A stretch of DNA of 64,000 nucleotides, taken from positions 47,382-111,381 of the forward strand of contig JALHNB010000005.1 of NCBI GenBank assembly GCA_022843745.1. Reading direction: 5' to 3'. The notes under the pieces are model-generated. The model was given only the letters and a program-made list of their open reading frames with translations. It was not told the origin of the DNA and did not search any database. This DNA comes from Anaerolineae bacterium (GTDB lineage: Bacteria > Chloroflexota > Anaerolineae > Aggregatilineales > Phototrophicaceae). Position numbers and translations under genes: made by a program. Below are positions 25,031-34,016 of this stretch, one piece after another; positions within the stretch are counted from its first letter, which is position 1; the number at the start of each line of letters is the position of its first letter.

Positions 25031-25056
25031 TCAGCCATCAGCCATCAGCTTTCAGC
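25031..25056. repeat. Heptameric CAGCCAT tandem repeat
   Basis: CAGCCAT occurs twice, followed by CAGCTTT and CAGC, directly after the SDR stop. Short 7-8-mer runs of this kind also occur at 37409. It is non-coding. Confidence 0.6.
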
Positions 25057-25090
25057 AAAACAAAATATATGTGCGCGACGAACGGGTATT

Positions 25091-25113
25091 GTAGGGCGCA
25101 AGGCCTTGCGCCC
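25091..25113. repeat. GTAGGGC-family perfect palindrome
   Basis: GGGCGCAAGG joins its complement CCTTGCGCCC without a loop (25094-25113) after GTA. It is one copy of the dispersed family listed in the findings. Apart from this, the heptamer run and the hairpin at 25224, the 303-bp gap 25028-25330 shows nothing recognisable. Confidence 0.65.
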
Positions 25114-25223
25114 TGAATTTCTGCGCTGCGCCTAAATACCTACTACAATAATTTGTTAACCGTCCCTTTCCCGATTAAAATTGATTTCATGCAAACAAAT
25201 ATGGGCAAGACCCCACCTCTGTG

Positions 25224-25254
25224 TAGAAGCGGCGGCTAGTTCGCCCGCCTTCTA
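25224..25254. terminator. Imperfect GC-rich hairpin before the MFS gene
   Basis: AGAAGCGGCGG and CGCCCGCCTTCT pair with small bulges around CTAGTT, followed by AATTTTA. It may end the SDR transcript or lie in the MFS leader. Confidence 0.4.
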
Positions 25255-25330
25255 ATTTTATATTCTGCGTTTAGCCGGAAACTCACTGTTTCACGGCCAT
25301 TTTTGATTCCAGGAGAATCAGGAGTTCAAA

Positions 25331-26506
25331 ATGAATAGGTTTCTCACGGCTGTGCGGCGATTATCGCCATTTATTTTTGTGCTGCTTGTCGTCGAATTTC
25401 TGGATGAATTTGCTGGCGGCGCACGAGAAGCCTCCTGGCCGATCATCCGCAGCGACCTGAATTTGAGCTATGAGCAAATCGGCTTGCTGCTCACACTGCC
25501 CTCGCTGCTGGCGAATATTTTTTTCGAGCCTGTGCTGGGCATCCTGGGTGATGTCTGGAAACGGCGCGTTCTGATTTTAGGCGGCGGCGTATTTTTTGCG
25601 TTGTCTACGCTGCTGGTCGCCACCAGCCAGAGTTACGTGGCGCTGCTGCTGGCATTTATCCTTTTTTATCCAGCATCGGGTGCATTCGTCAGCCTATCGC
25701 AATCTACGCTCATGGATATGGATGTCTCCCGCCACGAGCATAATATGGCGCGCTGGACATTTGCCGGGTCGTTGGGCATTGTGTTTGGGGCGCTGGTAGT
25801 TGGCGCGTTTATCAGCGTTGGCGCGGGCTGGCGCGGATTTTATGTGCTGGTCACTGTCCTGACCATTATTGTCGTCTTTATCATGCGGCGGATGGTTTTC
25901 CCCAAACCGCTGATGGATGAAGACGGAGAGCCAATGAGTTTTCGCGTGGGGCTTCGAAAAGCGTTTGCTGCGCTGCGCCAGCGTGAAGTGGTGCGCTGGT
26001 CGGTGCTGCTGGAATTTTCCGATCTGATGCTCGACATCCTGCACGGCTATCTGGCGCTGTATTTTGTCGATGTGGTTGGCGTGAGCGAGGAGGAAGCCGT
26101 TTTAGCCGTCGCCATCTGGACAGGTGTAGGGCTGCTGGGCGACTTTTTGCTGATTCCACTTTTGGAGCGCGTTCGTGGCATCACCTATCTGCGCTTCAGT
26201 GCCGCGCTGGAATTTGTGCTGTACAGTGCTTTTCTGCTCGCGCCGGGGGTAACGCCAAAGTTGATTCTGATCGGCGTGATCGGATTCTTTAACTCTGGTT
26301 GGTACTCGATTCTGAAAGGCAATCTTTATAGCGCGATGCCAGGACAAAGCGGCGCAGTGATGACGCTTGGGAATCTGTTCGGGCTGGCAAGCAGCTTTTT
26401 CCCGTTGATTGTCGGGATGGTCGCTGCGCGGTTCGGGCTTTCGACGGCGATGGTTTTTCCATTAATTGCATGTGTAGCGCTGATGATTGGCCTGCCGCGC
26501 CGATAA
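25331..26506 (+). CDS. Major facilitator superfamily transporter
   Basis: The 391-residue protein has about twelve hydrophobic helices in two six-helix halves joined by a charged loop (around 185-215, DEDGEPMSFRVGLRKAF). The helix 2-3 loop reads GILGDVWKRRVLI, the usual MFS G-x3-D-x2-x-R/K motif. GLASSFFPLIVGMVAARFGL lies in the second half. The substrate cannot be read from the sequence. AGGAG stands 6 bp before the ATG. It is a single-gene unit after a 303-bp gap holding short repeats. Confidence 0.85.
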   Translation: MNRFLTAVRRLSPFIFVLLVVEFLDEFAGGAREASWPIIRSDLNLSYEQIGLLLTLPSLLANIFFEPVLGILGDVWKRRVLILGGGVFFALSTLLVATSQSYVALLLAFILFYPASGAFVSLSQSTLMDMDVSRHEHNMARWTFAGSLGIVFGALVVGAFISVGAGWRGFYVLVTVLTIIVVFIMRRMVFPKPLMDEDGEPMSFRVGLRKAFAALRQREVVRWSVLLEFSDLMLDILHGYLALYFVDVVGVSEEEAVLAVAIWTGVGLLGDFLLIPLLERVRGITYLRFSAALEFVLYSAFLLAPGVTPKLILIGVIGFFNSGWYSILKGNLYSAMPGQSGAVMTLGNLFGLASSFFPLIVGMVAARFGLSTAMVFPLIACVALMIGLPRR

Positions 26507-26591
26507 ATCCAAAGTTTGGCTGCTGCGCGTTCATCGTTTGTTTAGAATTGTCTGTTATAGTCTGCGTATTAAACGTTAAAACAGGGTGAAA

Positions 26592-28655
26592 ATGATGAAA
26601 AAGTTCGCCTTAATCGCTGGTATTGTCATAATATTGGGACTTATCACACTGGTCGTCGCCCAGGACGGCACAGGAGGAGATGACTTGGCAAACCAATTCG
26701 CTGGAAAAGTACCCGCCCCGGCGTTCCCAACCGGGCTGGACTGGTTAAACGTCCCCGCGCCGCTGACGTTCGAGGCGCTGCGCGGCAAAATCGTGCTTCT
26801 GGATTTCTGGACATATGGCTGCATCAACTGCATTCATATGATCCCGGTATTGGAACAGGTCGAAAATAAATACGCGGATGAACTCGTTGTCATCGGTGTG
26901 CATTCGGCCAAATTTGAAAATGAAGGCCAGACCGAAAATATTCGCCAGATCGTGCAGCGCTATGACCTGCATCATCCGGTCATCAACGATCACGATTTCG
27001 CCGTTTGGGGGACATTCGCGCCCTTCGGTGTGCAGGCGTGGCCGACATTTGTGGTGATCGACCCACGAGGCAACATTCTGGCGGTGCAGCCGGGGGAACT
27101 CCCGTTTGAGGCGTTTGACCGTGTGATCGGCGGCATGGTTCAATATTTTGATGCGACCAGCGAAATTAACCGCGACCCGATTGAGCTGGCGCTGGAAGGC
27201 GACGCAAGCCCCAATACGGCGCTGGCGTTCCCCGGCAAGGTGCTGGCAGACCCAGCTACGAACCGCCTGTTTATCACTGATACCAATCACCATCGTATCG
27301 TGATCGCGGATTTGTTGACTTACGAAGTGCTGGACGTGATCGGAAATGGCAGCCGGGGCTTCACGAATGGCAGCTACGAAGACACAACATTCAATAAACC
27401 CCAGGGAGTCGCGCTGGAGGGGAATACGCTTTATATCGCGGATACCAATAACCACGCCGTTCGCAGTGTTGATCTCAGTACGCGCGAAGTCAGCACGATT
27501 GCCGGGACAGGCCAGCAGAGCCGTCTCCGTGACGCAAGCGGCCCAGCCGACATGATCGCGATTTCCAGCCCCTGGGATGTGGCGGTAGGGGATGGGATTT
27601 TGTATATCGCGATGGCCGGGCCGCATCAAATCTGGTCGCTTGATCTGGGTACTAACCTGATCCAGCCGCTAATTGGCAGCGGTCAGGAAGGCATGGTGGA
27701 TGGACTCTTGCGTGATGCACAGCTTGCCCAGCCCAGCGGTCTGTTTTACGAAAACGGCCTGTTGTATTTCGCGGATAGCGAATCGAGCACGATTCGCGTG
27801 GCGGATATTCCGAATGGCGAAGTCCACACGCTGGCCGGGACATACGAGAATAACCTCTTTAATTTTGGCGATGTAGATGGCATAGTCGGCACATCTCGTC
27901 TGCAACATGCGCTCGGTGTGGTTGGTGACGAAAGCGGAATACTTTACGTCGCCGATACTTATAACAGCCGGATCAAGCTGCTGAATCCAGAGACGAAAGA
28001 AATCACGACCCTGTTCGGCCTCGGTGGTGCAACAGGCGGCTTCCGGGATGGCGGCGCGGACGTAGCCGAATTTGACGAGCCGGGTGGCTTGAGTTATGCC
28101 AACGATAAGCTGTATATCGCCGATACCAATAACCATGCGATCCGGGTGATCGACCTGCCCACGAAAACGGTCAGCACGATCACCTTCCCTAATCCCGAAA
28201 TGCTGCAAATTGGCGAGAGTCCGACAGTCGTGGCCGGGAACAGCGCACTCGGCGAACAAATGTCGCTGCCAGAACAAATCGTCGCTGCCGGAGAGGGTGA
28301 AATTGTCCTCAATATCGTGCTGCCAGAGGGCTATAAACTGAATAATCTCGCGCCATTTACCAGCACATGGACGAGCAGCGGGGATGCCATCGTGATTGAT
28401 GAAGCCAACCGCAAACAGCAGATTATCGAGCCACAAAGCCCGATTCGAGTGCCTGTGACGCTGGCTGAAGGGGATGATGTACTACATGGCGAGTTGACGA
28501 TTTATTATTGCGAGGCGGTTCTGGAAAGCCTGTGCTTTATCGACCAGGTGAGTATTGATGTGCCCGTGACAGTAGCCGCGAATGGCGTAGGCTCAGAAAT
28601 CACGCTGGAGCGCTCGATCACACCGCCGACGCTGCCGGATGGCAACGGTCTGTAA
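26592..28655 (+). CDS. Exported thioredoxin-like/NHL-repeat protein (NHLRC2-like)
   Basis: The 687-residue protein begins with a signal or anchor helix (about 5-24, ending VVAQ). A TlpA-type thioredoxin domain follows (about 45-185) with active site CINC in YGCINCIHMIPVLEQ. Next comes a beta-propeller of about five to six NHL repeats (about 205-535; recurring LFITDTNHHRIVIADL, LYIADTNNHAVRSVDL, LYVADTYNSRIKLL), and then a beta-rich C-terminal domain (about 560-670). This order matches NHLRC2 homologues. It probably acts outside the membrane on disulfides. I take the ATG at 26592, five bases after AGGG; a GTG two codons earlier is possible. Confidence 0.88.
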   Translation: MMKKFALIAGIVIILGLITLVVAQDGTGGDDLANQFAGKVPAPAFPTGLDWLNVPAPLTFEALRGKIVLLDFWTYGCINCIHMIPVLEQVENKYADELVVIGVHSAKFENEGQTENIRQIVQRYDLHHPVINDHDFAVWGTFAPFGVQAWPTFVVIDPRGNILAVQPGELPFEAFDRVIGGMVQYFDATSEINRDPIELALEGDASPNTALAFPGKVLADPATNRLFITDTNHHRIVIADLLTYEVLDVIGNGSRGFTNGSYEDTTFNKPQGVALEGNTLYIADTNNHAVRSVDLSTREVSTIAGTGQQSRLRDASGPADMIAISSPWDVAVGDGILYIAMAGPHQIWSLDLGTNLIQPLIGSGQEGMVDGLLRDAQLAQPSGLFYENGLLYFADSESSTIRVADIPNGEVHTLAGTYENNLFNFGDVDGIVGTSRLQHALGVVGDESGILYVADTYNSRIKLLNPETKEITTLFGLGGATGGFRDGGADVAEFDEPGGLSYANDKLYIADTNNHAIRVIDLPTKTVSTITFPNPEMLQIGESPTVVAGNSALGEQMSLPEQIVAAGEGEIVLNIVLPEGYKLNNLAPFTSTWTSSGDAIVIDEANRKQQIIEPQSPIRVPVTLAEGDDVLHGELTIYYCEAVLESLCFIDQVSIDVPVTVAANGVGSEITLERSITPPTLPDGNGL

Positions 28656-28702
28656 CGAGAGAAATTGTGCAAATTGTGATGGAGATAGGGTGCAGACGCG
28701 CC

Positions 28703-29374
28703 CTATTTTTCAACCTCTAGAATCCGCTTGGCGACTTCGGTCATGTTTGCGCCGATCACATCGGGCGCACGAACCAACGGATTGAGTACCACGCCGGGAC
28801 GTGCGACAAAAGCCGTCGCGCAGCCTGTTCGCAGCGCACCAGCGATGTCCCAGGCATGAGCAGTCACCACACGCATCTGGTCAGCCTCAATGCCTAATTC
28901 CTGCGCGACCATGCGGTAGGATTCCGGCGCGGGCTTGAGGCGTTTGACCCGATCTGCGGAAAATACACGCTCGAACAGGTCATATAGGCCAGCATTGGCT
29001 AACTGGGATTCGACAACTTCGAGGGTAGAGTTGGTCAGAACGGCCATTCTGAGTTCGGCATCGCGCAGTTGTTCAAGGCTGGTACGGACTTCGGGATGCG
29101 GTGGCAGGCTGGCAAATCCCTGCGCGATTGCCTGTTTGTCAAGCATGGAGAGCGAAAGACCCCGCCGCGCGGCAACCATTTCCAGTGCTGCTTTGCCAAT
29201 TTGCCCAAAAGGCGTGTAATGATCGGTTACGGTAGCCACGAGCGCGGATTGGATCAATTGTGTGAACCACTGCCCGCGCACACTGGCATCGCCAAACATG
29301 CGGGTAAAAAGCGGGTCAAGCCCTTTTAAATCGAGCAGGGTTTCATTGACATCAAAAACCAGGACTCGCGGCAT
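28703..29374 (-). CDS. HAD-superfamily haloacid dehalogenase type II
   Basis: The 223-residue enzyme has the HAD motifs: VFDVNETLLDL (nucleophile Asp), VLTNST (motif II), RLKPAPESY (Lys motif) and VVTAHAWDIAGA, close to the S-N-x-W-D region of L-2-haloacid dehalogenases. Residues 15-80 form the helical cap. It should hydrolyse a C-halogen or phosphate bond; the true substrate is unknown. The open frame continues upstream to 29530, but the extension is Arg-rich and overlaps the inositol monophosphatase gene. The ATG at 29374, five bases after that gene's stop, is the real start. Confidence 0.85.
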   Translation of the reverse strand: MPRVLVFDVNETLLDLKGLDPLFTRMFGDASVRGQWFTQLIQSALVATVTDHYTPFGQIGKAALEMVAARRGLSLSMLDKQAIAQGFASLPPHPEVRTSLEQLRDAELRMAVLTNSTLEVVESQLANAGLYDLFERVFSADRVKRLKPAPESYRMVAQELGIEADQMRVVTAHAWDIAGALRTGCATAFVARPGVVLNPLVRAPDVIGANMTEVAKRILEVEK

Positions 29375-29379
29375 CGAGC

Positions 29380-30192
29380 TTAGCCTTTCGCAATAGCCTG
29401 TCGGCTGGTCGCGATGACTTCCATGATTTGTGCATGAAGCAGTCTGTTCCCGGCGATCAACTCCGCGCCGAGCAAGTTCGTTTCGCCGCCGCTGTAATCG
29501 GTGACAAGGCCGCCTGCCTCGCGGATACACAGAATGCCTGCCATACAGTCCCAGGGATTCAAATGCGCTTCCCAGAAACCATCAAATCGTCCTGCCGCTA
29601 CAAAGCATAAATCAAGCGCAGCGGAACCGAAGCGGCGCAGATCGCGCACAATCGGCAAAAATGCACCCCATTCGATCAGGTTATTATCCTGGTTGGTGGC
29701 GCGTGTGTAGGGGAAACCCGTGCAGAGAATGGCTTTGCTCAGGCTGTCCGCGCCGGAAACATGCAGCGGTTTATTATTAAGAGTCGCGCCGAAACCCCGC
29801 GCCGCCGTGAACAATTCGTTGTAGACGGGGTTATAGACCACGCCGACCAGCGGATTATTGTCGCGGTCTGCCAGCGCCATGCTCACCGAAAAATAGGGAA
29901 TGTTGTTGGCGAAATTGGTCGTGCCGTCAACGGGGTCGATGTACCAGCGATATTCCGCGTCAGCGGGTGCGCCGCTGCCACCGCCTTCTTCGGCGACGAT
30001 ATGATGATCGGGAAATGCTTTATGGAGCGCCGGGACGATGATCGCTTCCGAAGCTTTATCGCCTTCGGTCACGATGTCGTAGATATTCTGCTTGGTCATT
30101 TCCTGGTGCGGCTGGTCATAAAAACGCATGAGTTCCGCGCCTGCCTGAAGCGCAATTTCTATCGCAGTGGCCTGAATAGCTTGTAAATTCAC
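29380..30192 (-). CDS. suhB: Inositol monophosphatase family protein
   Basis: The enzyme dephosphorylates inositol 1-phosphate or a related sugar phosphate with Mg2+. Metal ligands are visible: EE in VAEEGGG (68-69), DPVDGTTNF (86-94) and NPWDCMAG (212-219). I chose a GTG start at 30192, since GAGG lies six bases upstream; an ORF extension to 30246 crosses a hairpin and has no ribosome site. The resulting 270 residues are the usual length. It is followed after 5 bp by the HAD gene, so the two phosphatase-type enzymes form an operon. Confidence 0.9.
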   Translation of the reverse strand: MNLQAIQATAIEIALQAGAELMRFYDQPHQEMTKQNIYDIVTEGDKASEAIIVPALHKAFPDHHIVAEEGGGSGAPADAEYRWYIDPVDGTTNFANNIPYFSVSMALADRDNNPLVGVVYNPVYNELFTAARGFGATLNNKPLHVSGADSLSKAILCTGFPYTRATNQDNNLIEWGAFLPIVRDLRRFGSAALDLCFVAAGRFDGFWEAHLNPWDCMAGILCIREAGGLVTDYSGGETNLLGAELIAGNRLLHAQIMEVIATSRQAIAKG

Positions 30193-30202
30193 TTTGTGCC
30201 TC

Positions 30203-30234
30203 AAAAATAAAGGCCTATCGTTGATAGACAGGCC
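30203..30234 (-). terminator. Hairpin with T-rich tail after the cold-shock gene
   Basis: On the minus strand GGCCTGTCTATC pairs imperfectly with GATAGGCC around AAC, followed by TTTATTTTT. It lies 34 bp after the csp stop and before the suhB start. Confidence 0.55.
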
Positions 30235-30267
30235 CACACTGACCAAGCAGTTTGAAATGACAGTTTT

Positions 30268-30483
30268 TTATTGATCTAGCGGGACTACGCTGCTGGCCTG
30301 TTTGCCTTTTGGCCCTTCGGTGATTTCGAATTCAACCGGGGAACCTTCTTCCAGCTTGCGATAGCCTGAAGACTGAATTGCAGAATAGTGAACAAAAACG
30401 TCGGGACCATTTTCTGGGGTGATGAAACCATAGCCTTTTTCCGGGCTAAACCACTTCACCACACCTTTGATACGTTGTGACAC
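30268..30483 (-). CDS. csp: Cold-shock domain protein
   Basis: This 71-residue protein is a single CspA-type OB-fold that binds single-stranded RNA or DNA. RNP1 (KGYGFI, 16-21) and RNP2 (VFVHY, 29-33) are intact, and the start [14 protein letters not shown] is typical. The family usually acts as RNA chaperones. A candidate promoter lies about 75 bp upstream, giving a leader of moderate length, as is common for csp genes; no clear cold-box is visible. Confidence 0.95.
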   Translation of the reverse strand: MSQRIKGVVKWFSPEKGYGFITPENGPDVFVHYSAIQSSGYRKLEEGSPVEFEITEGPKGKQASSVVPLDQ

Positions 30484-30558
30484 TGGTTAAAAACTCCTGA
30501 TGACTAAAACTGGACTTCCAACAGCCCAAACCGATGTGATTTATTGCTGCCGGATACC

Positions 30559-30588
30559 AGTTTATGTGATTGGTATGCGGATTGTCAA
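30559..30588 (-). promoter_or_regulatory. Candidate promoter of the cold-shock gene
   Basis: On the minus strand TTGACA (30583-30588) is followed after 18 bp by TAAACT (30559-30564). The -35 box is perfect; the -10 matches four of six. It would give a leader of about 70 nt before the csp start. Confidence 0.5.
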
Positions 30589-30611
30589 GATGCGGTTGAT
30601 CCATTAGGAAT

Positions 30612-31967
30612 TTAGTTTCCATCACGGTTCGGATCAGGGAAGGCATTGCCAAACGAACCTGGCACGCGCGTCGGTTCTGGCGGCGGCGGTACATCGTAAT
30701 CAATCGGCAGCGCTTCGATCACAGACTGGGTTTCCAGCGTAATCAAAGCTGCCCAGCCAATGATGCCGCCAGCCTCGACTTTTACCCAGGGGCTGTAGGG
30801 GCTGCGAGCTAATAGATTCACCTGCGTTCCAACTGTAATCGTCGTCACCAGACCAAAGCTCACATCCGGCGCCTGACGCAGATTCAGACCCGTCGGTGCG
30901 ATCACTGTCGCGATTTGCCCAATTGCCCCATAGCGCTGCGGGGGAACGGGTGTCGCATCATAAACGGCCTGAATCACGCCGAGATTTTGCCGCAAGAGCT
31001 GCGCATACATCCAGCCTGTCTCGCCCGTGTTAAGCTGGACGTGATACCAATCCCCGGCTGTATTACGCCCCAACACGCTCATGACCTGCCCAGCGGGAAC
31101 CTGAGCGACCAATGCGGCCTCTGTAGATGGATCGGCACGCATATTGACCTGCCCGGCTGTCGAAACATAACCGGGCTGCGGCAAAAGCAGCGGACGATCT
31201 AACAACGCGACAGGCAGATTTTGCGCCATTGTCACATCAAAAGGCTGCGGGGGCGTGGGTGGCCCAGCAGGAGATATAAAATCACCGGGATTATAGGGTA
31301 TGCTGATGGCTTCGCCTGTTAAAAGTGCTTGCTCCAGGCCTCGTGCCAAAATTCGCGCCTGCCCGGATAAGCTGATAAACAGGGTTTGCGAATCGGATGT
31401 CTGCACCAATAATGTGCCATTCATGACGATTGACGCGCCATTCACGACAAAATTGATCGTCTGGTCAACGGGAGTTTGGGCGACAAAAACATTGCGTGGG
31501 GCAATTCCACAGATGGGCGCTTCCGCCCCGGTCTGAACGATCATCGACTGCCATGCAGCAAAATCGGGCGGCGAAACATCGCGCACAGCAACATTACCCA
31601 CCAGCAAAACAGACAAAGCAGGCAGGCGTACCCAGGCGACCCCGCCGTTGTTATTTTCAATTGTCATTGCTTGCGTTTGGATGGAATCTACAGCGGCGAC
31701 TTCGACCAGTGCGCCGACAGCCGAAAGAGCGCTGCTTACCGGGCCAGCAGGTTCAACCAGCGGAGCGCTGCCCCCATTGCAGACAAATCCAGCGGGTTTG
31801 CCCACACAGGCATTGCTGGCCGTCGTCCAGATCATATCAAGCGCGGGGCTGCATGTCGCATCGCTCACTTCAACGCTTTGCGCGGCAGTCCATACTGACC
31901 CGAACAAAAATAGGAGGCTGGCTACGATAATGAATAAAATCCGGTATCGCACGTTCGTCCTCGGCAT
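30612..31967 (-). CDS. Secreted protein with two bacterial SH3 domains
   Basis: The ATG at 31967 gives a 451-residue protein with an N-terminal signal peptide (hydrophobic run ILFIIVASLLFLFGSVW, cleavage near TAAQS). About 25-250 is an unrecognised beta-rich region with paired Cys (CSPALDMIW ... CVGKPAGFVC). SH3-type domains lie at about 275-330 (GQVNMRADPSTEAALVAQV ... GDWYHVQL) and about 355-425 (TGLNLRQAPDVSFGLVTTI ... GWAALI). The C-terminus is Pro-rich. Such proteins often bind wall material. It lies 128 bp before csp and is probably independently transcribed. Confidence 0.75.
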   Translation of the reverse strand: MPRTNVRYRILFIIVASLLFLFGSVWTAAQSVEVSDATCSPALDMIWTTASNACVGKPAGFVCNGGSAPLVEPAGPVSSALSAVGALVEVAAVDSIQTQAMTIENNNGGVAWVRLPALSVLLVGNVAVRDVSPPDFAAWQSMIVQTGAEAPICGIAPRNVFVAQTPVDQTINFVVNGASIVMNGTLLVQTSDSQTLFISLSGQARILARGLEQALLTGEAISIPYNPGDFISPAGPPTPPQPFDVTMAQNLPVALLDRPLLLPQPGYVSTAGQVNMRADPSTEAALVAQVPAGQVMSVLGRNTAGDWYHVQLNTGETGWMYAQLLRQNLGVIQAVYDATPVPPQRYGAIGQIATVIAPTGLNLRQAPDVSFGLVTTITVGTQVNLLARSPYSPWVKVEAGGIIGWAALITLETQSVIEALPIDYDVPPPPEPTRVPGSFGNAFPDPNRDGN

Positions 31968-32077
31968 TATTGTTTCTACAATTACGCCATATTCTAACAG
32001 ACAATGTGCCAATCGCATACCGAGTATGATAAACTGATAATGAGTATTCCATCCCCAGCTATGAGGTTTACAAAAAC

Positions 32078-32539
32078 GTGACCATCTCCGGCGATCCTCC
32101 TGTGTGGCTGCTCATGGCTTTTCAGCAAGCCTTCCCATCGCTGACACCTGAATGGATTGTTCAGACGGCAGGACGGGATATGTGGGCAGCGGCGATACCC
32201 GATTCGCACGATAAATTCACCATCGCTGTGCCGGATATAGAAGCACGTATCGCCTTTAATTTTCGCAGCGCCAAGACCAAAACGACAATTCTGAATCGAC
32301 CACTGCCGCGTTGGGCGCGTTACCCGGCAGGCGTGCTGCTGGCTTTGCGTGATTTCGAAGTTGAAGCCAGGGGGTTACAAGTGGTCGTCGTTGGAACAGA
32401 ACCCTCCGGGCCACGCTATGAACACGCCGTCGGCATCGCTATCGCGGCGCTGTGGTATCACATCCATCAAAAATCTTACACGATAGAGGCCTTAGTCGAG
32501 CTTGTCGAGCGCGTCCGGCGGGATTACGTCGAAACGTGA
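32078..32539 (+). CDS. Unknown small protein with faint GHMP-kinase-like pattern
   Basis: The 153-residue product is not clearly assignable. LPRWARYPAGVLLALRDF and the following VVVVGTEPSGPRYEHAVGIAIAALW resemble, in order and spacing, the region before and including the ATP loop of galactokinase/GHMP kinases, but the Gly-Ser-Ser loop is not conserved, so activity is doubtful. No signal or membrane segment is present. The GTG at 32078 has GAGG 11-12 bases upstream; the ATG at 32114 is an alternative. It converges on the next gene with a 4-bp gap. Confidence 0.6.
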   Translation: MTISGDPPVWLLMAFQQAFPSLTPEWIVQTAGRDMWAAAIPDSHDKFTIAVPDIEARIAFNFRSAKTKTTILNRPLPRWARYPAGVLLALRDFEVEARGLQVVVVGTEPSGPRYEHAVGIAIAALWYHIHQKSYTIEALVELVERVRRDYVET

Positions 32540-32543
32540 ATTT

Positions 32544-32888
32544 TTAACGGGCAAAATTGCTATCTGCGACTGTCCGAATCAACCAGACCACAATCACCGC
32601 GCCGATCACGCCCACGATAATATTGCCGACCAGCCAGATATGACCAATTCCGCCGAGGCCGACCACGCGCAGCACGATATTGCCGACGATGCCACCCGCT
32701 AACCCCAGCGCAATGTCACCCACCGGGCCATAACCACGTCCGCGCAGCAAACGTCCGGCGAACATGCCCGCCAACATCCAGAAAAGCATGGGGATCAGCA
32801 AGCCGAGCAGCCCCGCAGCCAGATTGAAAACCAGCGAACCGACGACTAATACGCCGATCACGAAAATAATGAAAACCATTGCGGCCAT
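32544..32888 (-). CDS. GlsB/YeaQ/YmgE-type small membrane protein
   Basis: The 114-residue protein has about four hydrophobic helices with the Gly-rich family pattern GMFAGRLLRGRGYGPVGDI and ALGLAGGIVGNIVL. Proteins of this group (transglycosylase-associated, GlsB) are linked to stress responses; their molecular function is unsettled. The ATG at 32888 follows GGGAGG, so a longer frame to 32921 is not needed. It is probably a single-gene unit. Confidence 0.85.
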   Translation of the reverse strand: MAAMVFIIFVIGVLVVGSLVFNLAAGLLGLLIPMLFWMLAGMFAGRLLRGRGYGPVGDIALGLAGGIVGNIVLRVVGLGGIGHIWLVGNIIVGVIGAVIVVWLIRTVADSNFAR

Positions 32889-32970
32889 TTTTCCTCCCGC
32901 AAAATCATCGAATACAACCATTTATACGCAGGCGAGAGGAGAAAGTTTTAGTGCGAGGAGATGAATTTTT

Positions 32971-32994
32971 GTAGGGGCGCACGGCTGTGCGCCC
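32971..32994. repeat. GTAGGGGC-family palindrome
   Basis: GTAGGGGCGCAC is followed by the loop GGCT and GTGCGCCC, an 8-bp perfect stem. It lies between the holA stop and the start of the GlsB-like gene. Confidence 0.65.
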
Positions 32995-33013
32995 AAAATT
33001 CTATGCGGCTGCT

Positions 33014-34012
33014 TTACCGTGACAAGCCAGCGATGAACATATCGAGCGCGAGCGGCGGATCAATGCGTCCGGTCTTCATTTTCAGATCATAATCCTGCAA
33101 GGCGCGGTAAATTTCTTCAAGCTCGGTCAACGAAAAACGACGCGACTGCTGCGCGGTTTTATCCGCCACGAAATCGGAACTTGTGTTGAGGGCTTCTTTT
33201 AGTCCGGTGCGGCTGCCTGTGATCGCGAGATGTTCTTTCGCCAACAGCATCAGCCGGAACTGGCGAATAATCATGCCGTAGATTTTGAACGGGTCTTCAT
33301 CTTTTTCGCGCAGCAGCCGGTAGAGGTAATCCAACGCCGCTTTGCCGCGCCCTTCAGCGATGGCATCCACCAGTTGAAAAGTCGTGGCTTCGGCGACGTA
33401 AGGTGTCAAAAGTTCGACATCTTCCTCGCTGATCGGGCGTTCGCCGTTGACATAATCGACCAATTTAGCGAGTTCATTGTCCGCACGTCGCAAATCATCA
33501 CCCGTCACACTGGCAAGTGCCTGGGCAGCACGTGGATCAATTTGCGCGTGATATTCATCCGCTGCACGTTTTAGAATCCATTGGGTGCTGTCTTTGGGCG
33601 CGGTGAAGGATTTTTCATAACCAGTGGGCAGTTCACGCGCCAGCTTGAGGATTTTATTGCCCTCTGCCAGCTTATCGCGTTCGACAAACACCAGCTTTGA
33701 CCATTCTGGCAACTGCGGAAGCACATTTATCAAACGCTCAACCGCCTGTTTGCCAGTTTCGCCTGCGCCTTTGCGCGTAATCCAGGACAGCAAATCCTTG
33801 ACGATCACCAGCCGCTTATCCGCCAGAAAAGGGTAGGACAGGGCAGCGTTCAGAATTTCGGCGGTAGTAGCCGTCTCGCCTTCAAATTCGGAAATATTCA
33901 TGGCGGCATCCGGCGAGTCGCCCATTTGTGCGCGTAATTTGCGGATTTCTTCTTCCAGTCGCAGGCCATCATTACCATGCAGGACATAGAAGCTGGTGAT
34001 CGTCTTGGTCAT
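33014..34012 (-). CDS. holA: DNA polymerase III delta subunit
   Basis: The clamp-loader delta subunit opens the sliding clamp. The 332-residue protein has the family pattern: SFYVLHGNDGLRLEEEIRKL at the start, LADKRLVIVKDL after the first strand, LPEWSKLVFVERDKL, then FTAPKDSTQWILKRA and the C-terminal helical collar with IRQFRLMLLAKEHLA. No Walker A is present, as expected for delta. It starts 4 bp after the DUF6391 stop, so the two are co-transcribed. Confidence 0.92.
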   Translation of the reverse strand: MTKTITSFYVLHGNDGLRLEEEIRKLRAQMGDSPDAAMNISEFEGETATTAEILNAALSYPFLADKRLVIVKDLLSWITRKGAGETGKQAVERLINVLPQLPEWSKLVFVERDKLAEGNKILKLARELPTGYEKSFTAPKDSTQWILKRAADEYHAQIDPRAAQALASVTGDDLRRADNELAKLVDYVNGERPISEEDVELLTPYVAEATTFQLVDAIAEGRGKAALDYLYRLLREKDEDPFKIYGMIIRQFRLMLLAKEHLAITGSRTGLKEALNTSSDFVADKTAQQSRRFSLTELEEIYRALQDYDLKMKTGRIDPPLALDMFIAGLSR

Positions 34013-34016
34013 CGCG

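Noticed and set aside
26745..28436. Two long minus-strand frames (294 and 255 residues)
   Set aside because: Both are antisense to the thioredoxin-NHL gene, whose domains are unmistakable.
29375..29530. N-terminal extension of the HAD dehalogenase frame
   Set aside because: It is Arg-rich, overlaps the inositol monophosphatase gene, and the HAD motif starts right at the ATG at 29374.
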